From NCBI GenBank assembly GCA_037126765.1, contig JBBCBC010000043.1, positions 1,674,001 through 1,738,000 of the forward strand: a stretch of 64,000 nucleotides of DNA, in the 5' to 3' direction. Both the position numbers and the translations under genes were made by a program. This DNA is from Stenogyne calaminthoides. Taxonomy: Eukaryota > Streptophyta > Magnoliopsida > Lamiales > Lamiaceae. Shown one piece after another: positions 55,173 through 64,000 of this stretch. The notes beneath the pieces are model-generated. The model worked only from the letters and a program-made list of their open reading frames with translations, had not been told where the DNA came from and did not search any database. Numbering within the stretch: the first letter of the stretch is position 1; the number at the start of each line of letters is the position of its first letter.

Positions 55173-55790
55173 AAAAATCCAAACAAAGTTTTCACATTTT
55201 ACCCTGTAACTGTGCCTGTCAAAATTACAAATCATCTTTCTATTTACCCTGTGTTAGAATAACAATTCTTTGTTGGGATTCTATATACTTAAATCAACTA
55301 GATTTTCAGATATAGTTCTTTCCGTTATCTTTTTTTTTTTTTTTCCTTTTTTGCATTTTAAAAATTAATAATGATTTACTGCTATTACTTTGCTTCTTTT
55401 ATAGTCATCTCTTATGATTTATGTATGCAGTGACGGAGGACCTACCTTGAATTTAGGTAAAAAAAAAATCCAAACAAAGTTTTCATAAACATTTTAATAT
55501 TTTGTATTATTTGTGTTGCCTGTCAAAATTATAAATCATCTTTAATGAATATTTACCCTGTGTTAGAATAACAATTCTTTGTTGGGATTCTATATACTTA
55601 AAAAATCTATAAATAAAATGTTGATTTTTTGAGAAAAAGGGTAACAAAATAGAGAAAGTTATGTATAATTCACATTTTATCTACATATAAATGTATTTTT
55701 TTTTTTCCTTTTTTGCATTTTAAAAATTAATAATGATTTACTGCTATTACTTTGCTTCTTTTATAGTCATCTCTTATGATTTATGTATGA
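55173..55790. repeat. Direct duplication of a ~260-bp segment
   Basis: The pair ATCCAAACAAAGTTTTCA (55173, 55467) and the pair CCTTTTTTGCATTTTAAAAA (55346, 55705) show the segment occurs twice in the same orientation. The second copy carries extra sequence (about 60 bp) in the middle, and a hAT-like end AGTGACGGAGGACCTACC lies at the junction (55430). Confidence 0.85.
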
Positions 55791-56478
55791 TACATTGAGA
55801 TTGGATATGAGGTTGCCAATGGTAAAAGTATTTTCTTTACAAACCTGACGACTGTTTGATATTTTTGATTGTTTGCCTTCTTTTTAATATTAACTGAATG
55901 TATATCTAACAAGTACTATTATTATATAAATGACATTATAAACGTTCGGGGTAGGGGTTCTGCATATTAAATTGCTTTCTGGCTTAGATTTAGCTTTATA
56001 ATTAATTGAAATTTGACTCACAAATAAGTTTTTTTTTTTATCATACTGTTAATGTCCACAATGACATGATCTTTGAAATATTTTTTGATAATTTACGCTA
56101 TTAAATTAACAGTAAATCAAGGATGTTGACTGTGTATTTTAATGAGCTATTTCATTGTCTGATGTATGAATAATATATTTAGAAGTAGTTCTGTTTGAAT
56201 GGTTCTTAAAATTTGTTCACTCAGTTTGGAAAATAATTTAGTTTCTTAGGTATGCTAAACTTTGTGGTAAATTATTTTATGGATATTAATTTCACTTACA
56301 TTAGTGGAAATGAGTGTTAGATCCGCTGATTTTATACAGTTGAAGAAAGATGTCTACAGCTTATTCTAATCCAATTCAAAAGTTTGCTTAGTTTGTATAT
56401 GTCTTTATCTTCTCAGAATTTTTAAAAGAATACTTTGGACTATATATGGATGCTCTGGGTGGTGTTTTGCCTCAGAGT
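55791..56478. other. Intergenic or intronic, no gene seen
   Basis: AT-rich; no confident exon. Confidence 0.45.
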
Positions 56479-56482
56479 CATC

Positions 56483-58241
56483 TGTTGGTCCAGGTGCAAC
56501 GAGTCTTACACGTGTATGGGGGGTGGAATACATGTGTTCAGTGATTTTTAAAACTTTTTTTTACTGAAATTAGTAGGGTCAGGATGTCCTGAGAATTTGC
56601 CCTGAGAAGCACAAATCGCCCTGAGTCAAAGTCTACTGAGACAGTGATCCTGAGCAGCTTTCAGTAGCTTCAGATTAGCCCAACTGATTCTGAAGTTTAT
56701 CAAAGTCCTGAGAAGCTTGAATCAGATAAATATCTTACTGAATACTCAGCAGAGTTTGTTAAGTTTGGTAATTATCTGTTCTAGCTTATCAAGGGTGCGG
56801 AATGTGTTGGCCCTAAGTTTATACTCGTTTTATCTTGCTGAAAATATTTTCCTTAGTAAAACAGTGATTAAGACTGTGATCAGTTTAATGCAAGTTCAGT
56901 GGATTGTTTCCAACTGAATGTCAGGAAGATCAGTATGCCTTCAGTGAAAATATGCAACAGCTAGAATGCAAAATAGAAATCAAACAACACAGCAAGTTAT
57001 AGTGGTTCAGAGGCAAAGCTCCTACGTCCACTCTCTCCGATCTTCAGAGAAATTCCTTAACACACTATCACATAAAGTTTTCAGGCTGAACACAACAGCT
57101 TACTAACTTTCTACACTGAGTTTTCAGGCTGAACTCCCTGCAGCTTACTAACTCAACACACACAAGTTTTCAGACTACCACAAGTAGCTTACTAACTTCT
57201 CCTCTAGAGTTTTCTGGCTGAACTCAACTGCAGCTTACTCACTGTTTACAACTTTTTCTCTCCAACAAACATACACTCAAACTACCTAACAATAGGGTTT
57301 GGGTTTTGGTTGGTTTCCAACTAGGGTGAGATATCCTTTGACAATAAGAACAAATTCAAAGACTAGGATATCTCTTACTAAGCTTTGGATATATAACAAT
57401 GCTAGGCTTAGTGAATGAGCTCTCTTCAATGTGAAACACTTGGAAAATCTTAGGTTTTTCGAGTGCTTCAATTTGCAAGAATACGAATGAGCTCTGGAGT
57501 TACTTTGATTTCCCGTAACCTTTCAATGGTGAAGGTCACTGGTATTTATAGACAACTTTTTCCAAGGTCACTCTTAAAAAACTATTCGTTGGAAGAGATA
57601 GTATCAAGAGTTTCCTCTTTTGGTTATTGATGAATGACTATTTTTAGGGTTTGAACGCACCCTTGCATGTTTTAGGAAATATGCAGCCATGTAGCCAATC
57701 ATCAACTTCCGTGAACTGGAAGATATCAGTCCTAACATTTCTTCAGTGAGATGTCGCTTTCAGTGTCAGTAAAGTACGTTGTTGTAGTCTTCTCATTGGT
57801 TGAAATCTTCTTTTGAACAGAGACAAACAAAAAGGCTCCTTTTAAGGTCAACCTTACTAAGCTGATATGTTCCTTAATGTCCACGAATGTCTAACATTCT
57901 GTTTGTTTGTAATAAGAATGAACATAACACTATTTCATCAAAATAGCTGTTCAGGGTCTTTTTGTTTAGTATACAAACAGTCTTCAGGATTCTTCTGAGC
58001 TACTCAGTGTCTCCAGTATACTTTTGAGTCTTCAATATACTCTAAGTCTTCAGTATACTCAAAAGTAAGTTCTAATTCTTCCTGATTTATATATGCTGAC
58101 TATACATGATGCAGATAATCCTAAGTCCTAATATCTATTGAAACCTGATCCTGATCCTATACTACCAAGATGTCCTGATACATGTCATACTCAGGGATTT
58201 TGGGATCTAATCAAAATCTTTATTAAATTCATCTCCCAACA
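56483..58241 (-). mobile_element. Ty1-copia solo LTR, copy 2
   Basis: Minus-strand start TGTTGGGAGATGAATTTAAT (58241), end CACCTGGACCAACA (56483). Flanks TCATC (56478-56482) and CCATC (58242-58246), 4 of 5 equal. It shares with 7573-9366 the ends, the TATA box (GTCTATAAATACC, near 57545), the GTGGACGTAGGAGC/GAACCACTATAAC leader, short tandem repeats around GTTTTCAGGCTGAAC ... AGCTTACTAACTC (57080-57240) and the GGGTTTGGGTTTTGG patch. It is a more diverged sister copy. Confidence 0.78.
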
Positions 58242-58279
58242 CCATCGTTTCTATGCAGGTGATTTCATATACATGGTCT

Positions 58280-58826
58280 TAGGGGCGGTTCTATTAGTGA
58301 GCTAGGGTGGGCCCCACTATATATTGTAATTATTATATGCACAAAATTTAAAATTAGTCAATTAGTCCACCCAAATTAATTATACCAGTCCACCCTAATT
58401 ATAAACCCACTTAAAACTCATCAATATTTCTCCATTCCTGTAGAAATATTAGCAAACAACTACATGTCCACCCAATTTTAATTAATCTTTTATTTTATCT
58501 AAAAAAAATCAAACATTTTTACTTCAAAATATTTATTTTCATCAAGAGCAGAGAATTAGAGTCTAAGGAAATTTGAGATTCTTTATTCTTGATTTTATTT
58601 TTTCAACACTCTTCATCAAATTTCAAGGCTGATCAAGGAAATTTTTTTATTCTTTTAATTTTTCTTATACAATGTAGATATATACTCAATTGTTGATGAA
58701 TTTTATGCTTTGAAGTCTCTTAGAGTTCAATAAACATTGAAAATATTTTATTTTGTTTAAAGTTATTGGTCTAAATTTTTTTCTTTCTAGCTCACCACCC
58801 CTTATAAATTCCTAGATCCGCCACTG
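58280..58826. mobile_element. hAT-type non-autonomous element
   Basis: TAGGGGCGGTTCTATTAG at the left; the right end read in reverse is CAGTGGCGGATCTAGG. Flanks CATGGTCT (58272-58279) and TATGGTCT (58827-58834), 7 of 8 equal. Confidence 0.75.
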
Positions 58827-58834
58827 TATGGTCT

Positions 58835-59419
58835 CATCTAAATCACCAACTAAGCATTTCATAATACAATCCATAAAGGCATTACTTAATGGAATTAGGA
58901 TGTTAGCCCACACAGAATATAAATCAACTCCCAATTAAAGTATGCATTTTATTCATGCATATGACACTTCAGTTATCCATGTCCTCTTAGCTTTCCTGTT
59001 TCGTAATCATCATGCCTAAGATGTGTTTGCCTCAACAATTAATTTCTTTGTCCTATTTAGGATGCATGGATTGGTTTGTAGCTAGATTTTGGTTTTACAT
59101 ATAGGTGTTAAATGCTGTTAACACATTTATTCTTACTGGTGGTGCATATTTTTGTCATATTTTGCGTTATTATTTATTTGTGGGCAGCATCTATCCTTTT
59201 GGTGAATATAGGAAGGAGAAGTTGGAGGTGTCAGTTTTGACTTAGGTGGTCAAATGCCTCCATTCCTCCTCTTATTATAGTTGTTTTCTTGCCAAAATTC
59301 ATAAAACTATATGTCATACCACTCATTCAGTTCCATTTCCACCACTTTTATTATTGTTGAAAGAATGAAAAAAAAAGAACATATGGAGTTAAATCTCAAT
59401 TTCGTCATGCGCTAATGCA
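58835..59419. other. Intergenic or intronic, no gene seen
   Basis: No clear coding segment. Confidence 0.4.
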
Positions 59420-59493
59420 GGTAATCCATGAGAATCAGTTAACGATAGTCCTCACCGAATCTGTTTCTGGGAAGACAGCGCAAATAACCCAGG
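59420..59493 (+). pseudogene. Single exon resembling a DEAH-box helicase P-loop
   Basis: Bounded by CAG|G (59420) and AACCCAG|GT (59493), it reads VIHENQLTIVLTESVSGKTA then QITQ. This is close to the motif I region of DEAH-box splicing helicases (normally a GETGSGKTTQ P-loop). The first glycine is E/S-altered here (TESVSGKT), so ATP binding would be poor. No neighbouring helicase exons are recognisable, so it looks like a captured or decayed exon. Confidence 0.4.
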
Positions 59494-61576
59494 TTTTCTT
59501 GAATTTGTAATTTCTGTTTGTTTGCTTTTGTAATCTAATTTTTGGTTCGGTATTGTCACTGAATACTGCCTCAAAGTTGCATGCCGTTGGATGAACCTAA
59601 TGAGCTTTTGAATAGCAAGTACAATTGTTTGGAAACAATGTACTCACTCTTATTGATCCTAGTAGCTTGCAAGCATCTAATATATAAGTGTATTACTTTT
59701 CACGGATTTCCCTGGCCATATTTTATTTTGCAAATCTTTTTTTTTGTCCAAATTTATCAATTCAAACTATTTTAACTTTTTCACTTGCATGCAAAGGTAG
59801 ATTTTATTTGAAAAACAAAAAGAAAAAGAGTATAATACAACTTTGAAGGGATAGAAGACTATGAATGCAAAATATGGTCAACGTTGTGTTGTTGTCTCCA
59901 GTGTGAGTATGAGAAGATTGAAAATGTTGAGTTTGGATGATGAAGGAAAATCGCACGATTGTATACTACCAACATTGTTTACAAATAAATGTTTAGAAAA
60001 TTGTAAATTTTCATGTATAGTTGCTTCATATGTTTATTCTATCAAAAGCAGTAATACGCATTTTAATATAGAATCAATTTGTTTAATAAATTTTAGTTTT
60101 CTTTTGTTTAATTTCAGTCTATATTTAAATACATCTTACATTAATGTATGTACAATAAAAAATTATGTATGTACAATTTTAAATCAATTCAAAATATAAT
60201 TACAATTCACATTCATTTAAAGACAACGTATCATATATTATCTAACATTTATAATATACCCTGTCAAAAAAAAACATTTATAATATACAATAAATAAATA
60301 TATTATAAATCAAATTGATCACCAATCACATTTTTCAAATATACAAATCATATTGAATTTTAATAAGTAAAGAAATTTTAGTTATTATTTTAAATAATAA
60401 CATAAAAATTATCTTCAATCCCGTGTATTACGCGGGTTTTGCACTAATATTCTACTATTCATCAATAAATAATATTTTTTTACACTTACTTATTCAACAA
60501 ACACAAAAAAATATTACAATCATTTTCATCATAATTTACTATTCTATTCAATTCAATCATTCTCTTTGAAAAATTTAAACGAAGCCCAGTCTTAATTGGT
60601 TTCGTCAGATTAGAGTCGTTAAATTCAGAAAGTTCAATTTTTTTTCCTTATTCTTACAATAAGGAGGGTAAAAATGCAAAAGGGGGGGAGCAAGGCATAT
60701 TTTCTTGAAGCAGGTCAAATCTAGAAAAGTTTCAAGCTTTTCTGGAGAATTCAATAGACCTGTAACTAAAATTTGATCGCATAAATGAACAGATTCTGTT
60801 ATTCTGATTAGTTAGATCGACCGCCATCTGTTCGACGAAAGTTCAGAACTGGCTTCTTTTTCTTTTTAATTTTCTTTTTCTCTTCCTTCCTCCTTTTGAT
60901 TTGATGAAAATGGAAAGGAACAGATTTATGGATAATTTCTCTTCGTAATATCTGATTTAGTTGAAATTGAATCATTAGGGATGTAGGGTTTGGGGTGTGG
61001 ATTCTTGATTGATCAATTTGAGTTTATACCGTGATTAACTTATCCTGTTGAAAACAACATTGATGAATTAAACCAACTGAGCTTACAAACTGAATACAAT
61101 CAGATGATTATGGATTCTTGATTGATTTTGATTCTTGGTGTGGGGTCTTGAGTTATGGAGCCTGATTGACTGTTTCACGTCCCAGCTTCTCGGAATGGGC
61201 CTTTTTGGAGCTTTTTTTTGCAGTGTTCGACTAAAATGAGCCTTTAAGGTTTTGACGCAGTTTCGCTTATAAATACTTATCCGATTCATTGTATTTGTTA
61301 TCACCGAAAATATTAGTAAATCTCCTGGCTTTATAGTGCCCCAGAACATTCCTGACGAACTTGGTAACCAAATCTGTGTTATTTAATTTTGTTTATATCA
61401 ATTTCATTATAATTGCAGTTTAAATCCTAACATGGGGTGGGGGTGTGGATTCTTGGTTGATCAATTTGAGTTTATACCTTGATTAACTTGCCCTGTTGAA
61501 AACTACATTGATGAATAAAATAACAACTAAGCTTACAAACTGAATACAATCAGATAAATTATTGCTGTCATTGGTG
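59494..61576. other. Intergenic; Helitron-like end and a direct repeat
   Basis: 60420-60447 has the hairpin CCCGTGTATTACGCGGG followed by CTAA before T, a Helitron-type 3' end whose 5' end I could not find. 60995-61107 and 61436-61558 are direct copies (GATCAATTTGAGTTTATACC ... AAACTGAATACAATCAGATA) about 440 bp apart, the second ending just past the kinase stop. No gene seen. Confidence 0.55.
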
Positions 61577-64000
61577 TTAATCATAACTATAGGTTGAAGA
61601 TGATATTCCAAGTGATGATGCAAATGTTGTTGTGGTATCTCCGTTTAGATACCTTTTCAGGCGATCCAAATCATCGGCGCAATCCAGCATAGTTGGGCGC
61701 ATAGAAGGCGTCTCTAGCGTGCAAAGTAATCCGAGCTCAATAAGTTCTCCAATGGCTACTTCCCACATTCTCTTCACCTCATTGGATTGCTCCCTTAATG
61801 CTCTCAGCAATGTTCTGTCTACCATGCTTTCTGCTTGCCCTCTGAAATGATTCTTCACGTATTTGTGCAGGCTTAGCCCTTCGCCAAACATGTCATCTGT
61901 CGGTCTCTTTCTTGTCACCATTTCCAGAACCAGAATCCCGAAGCTGTAGACGTCTCCCTTTGTCGATGAGTTTGACCCGAATCCGTACTCTTGAAAGGTA
62001 GAAAGAACTAGAAACTCATATTTATGGTTACACTGAAGTAAATGACTATTGATATGTGTTTGGTTCAAACTCTTCGATAGGGATGATAATGAAAATTATG
62101 GAATAGTGAGTTACAAAAATGACGGTTGCATTGTTAGTGTATTGCTCTGATTTTGAAATAAGTTGAAACCAGAAATTGGCTGTTGGTTGAGGAATAGTGG
62201 AATGATTGGGGAGAAATGATTATAGAGGAGGATGTAGTTAATAAAAATGCCTATATTCATTTCTATTATCATTTCCAGTGGAGTAAGTCTATTGTACACC
62301 AGTTGTACGATGCAAGTGTGCACAACTAATACTTTTCATGAAAACAACTGATACTGTCCATTGAAAACAGGTAATACTGACCAACTAATACTATTCAGTG
62401 AAAAAAACTAATACCGTTTAAAAGCCTTGCCTTTCCAACGAAGAATTATGAACCAAGCCCCTAAGTTCATATTTAAGCTATACATCTTTTAGTCATGCTT
62501 TTGATTTGGTAACTCTGTTTAGTTTTAAGTATAATTGCAAAAACAAGGAACCAAATGAGACCCATATATATGCATACCTGGTGCAATGTACCCAATTGAT
62601 CCACTCAGCATATTCGCGGTGGAACTGCCCATATTTTCGATCACTCCACCACCACTTCCTTCTCCAATAGCAACTAACCTCGCTATCCCAAAATCAGAAA
62701 CCAAAGCCGTCATATCATCGTTAAGAAGAACGTTGCTGGGCTTCAGATCACAATGTATGACTTTAATGGGAGAATGATGATGCAGATAAGCCATTCCTTC
62801 AGCTATATCGCTGCAAATGTTGACCCTCTGCAGCAGGTTCAAATCTGAGGAACCTGTTCTTAACCCATCCACCGCGTGCGGATATAACCGGCTCTCTAAG
62901 CTCCCATTCGCCATGTAAGGAAGCACGAGTGCCTTAAACTCGGGTAAACTGCAAGCTGTAATGATTCTTATAAGATTCCTATGACGGATTCTTTTCAACA
63001 CTTGGCATTCTCTGTTGAAACTCTTGGTTGAATTGCCTGTTTGGAGATGCAGAACTTTGACTGCTATTTGTGTGCCATCAGGCAGAGTCCCTCTGTAGAC
63101 ATGGCCAAAGCTTCCGGTTCCAACGAGCCTTCGCTCGTTGAAACCTCCCGTGGCTTCTAAGAGCTCTTTATAGGTAATTCTTGGGAAATTTTGAGTCAAA
63201 TGTGGTGGTTGTTTCCTTGCTTTAACAGATTGAGTTGAAGAAGAAAGGACGGCTCGTAAACGCTGATATCCCAATACGCAACAGATTGTGGTGAAGAATC
63301 CGGATACGAATATGATAATGCAGAAGATAATCAAGAATATCCGCGAGTGAAAAAGCTGGCGCTTTCTGCTGCAAGACGGAATACCTGAAATTCCCCCACA
63401 GAGACGTTGGTTGCCTAAGAAAGATGAGCTCGTAGCAATGTCGAAGATCCCCCCACTCGGAATGGCTCCAGAGAAATTGTTGAACGAAAGATTGAGGAAT
63501 TTAAGCGTGCTGATTTTGTTCATGCTTGGAGGGATCGTTCCCGATATCTTGTTCATCGAAACATCAAACGTTACGAGGCTTTTTAGATCGCCTAACGAGT
63601 CGAGAATATGCCCTCCGAGAGAGTTATTCGATAAATTCAGCACCTTCAGCTCATAGCAGCTCGATATCTGATAAAAGAGGCTGCCGTTGAAGTTATTCGA
63701 CGACAAATCAATCTCCTCGACAGACGAAAGCTTGCTCAGTTCGATAGGCAGTAGCCCTTCGAACTGGTTATGCGATAGGTTGATAAACCTTCGCATCTCG
63801 TGCAGGCCCGAAATCTCTGGCGGGACCCGGCCCGTCAATCTGTTGTAGGAAAGATCCAGTGTTTGCAGTGAGGTACAACTCCCTAAGCTTGGAGGGATTG
63901 CACCTGAAAGAAGATTGTTGTTGAGGAATAAAAAGTTTAAGTTTTTTAACTTCCCTATTTCCTCAGGTATGCGACCGGACAAATTGTTGTGCGAGAGATC
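61577..64000 (-). CDS. LRR receptor-like serine/threonine kinase, non-RD, 3' part
   Basis: The gene runs off the right edge of the window. Visible exons are 64000-62578 and 61989-61577, joined in frame across a 588-nt GT/AG intron (APG|EYGFG). Counting from the Met at 63982: about seven LRRs (LDLSYNRLTG, INLSHNQFEG, IDLSSNNFNG, LNLSNNSLGG, LNLSFNNFSG) to ~175, a LCGG cap, a membrane span at about 214-238, then the kinase domain with GTGSFGHV (288-295), K309, HCDLKPSN (410-417; Cys replaces the Arg of HRD, so non-RD) and DFG (430-432). The second exon holds STKGDVYSFGILVLEMVTRKRPTD and ends at 61577. It is closest to the At2g24130-type subfamily XII kinases. Non-RD kinases of this group are often immune receptors at the plasma membrane; the ligand is unknown. 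Confidence 0.92.

Noticed and set aside
1..64000. tRNA, rRNA, CRISPR or bacterial-type operons
   Set aside because: None seen; spliced plant genes and plant transposons exclude a prokaryotic source, and no cloverleaf with conserved A/B boxes was recognised.

Overview
This is an AT-rich stretch of a plant nuclear genome, almost certainly a eudicot. The evidence is spliced BAHD acyltransferase genes, an LRR receptor kinase, FAR1/MULE-type and hAT transposases, a plant mobile domain (PMD) gene, Ty1-copia remnants and many MITEs. The best gene model resembles asterid HCT, so a Lamiales-type species is a reasonable guess, but the window alone does not prove it.

Layout. 1-47 kb: four same-strand loci of the lignin/phenolic-ester acyltransferase HCT. 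Only the fourth (42886-47028) looks intact. Copy 1 (tail at 1-4800) is split by a 3.9 kb hAT element and a Tourist-like MITE. Copy 2 (13865-17226) has a net 32-nt deletion in exon 2 and a hAT derivative in its intron. Copy 3 (33810-34250) is an exon-1 scrap split by a Stowaway element. Between them lie an aspartyl-protease fragment (10918-11215), a copia solo LTR (7573-9366), a gag-only mini-retrotransposon (19958-20876) and the largest feature, a 9.2 kb Mutator-like element at 22412-31627. 47-61 kb: mostly nested small transposons, a Helitron, a second copia solo LTR, a candidate small secreted-peptide gene on the minus strand (47811-48218) and a scrap resembling a DEAH-helicase exon. 61.6 kb to the end: the 3' part of a non-RD LRR receptor kinase on the minus strand.

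Main discovery: the 9.2 kb element has 28-bp terminal inverted repeats (25/28 identical) and a perfect 9-bp target-site duplication (GAGAGAAGG at 22403-22411 and 31628-31636). It carries a leftward FAR1/MULE transposase whose stop codon lies inside the left terminal repeat. Rightward it carries a short ORF of possible SANT-like type, a spliced PMD gene with a CCG-rich leader and a minisatellite-filled leader intron, and an intact 120-aa three-exon gene. Two GTCGC-rich blocks flank the short ORF, and a GTCGC hairpin lies near the right end. The transposase and PMD genes of this copy are broken by stops and frameshifts.

Other structural oddities are a TRIM-type retroelement with three LTRs, the outermost inverted yet bounded by a perfect 5-bp TSD; a fold-back MITE with perfect 38-bp arms; a Helitron carrying three copies of its 5' end; and a family of palindromic 9-bp-TSD MITEs that repeatedly host other transposons.
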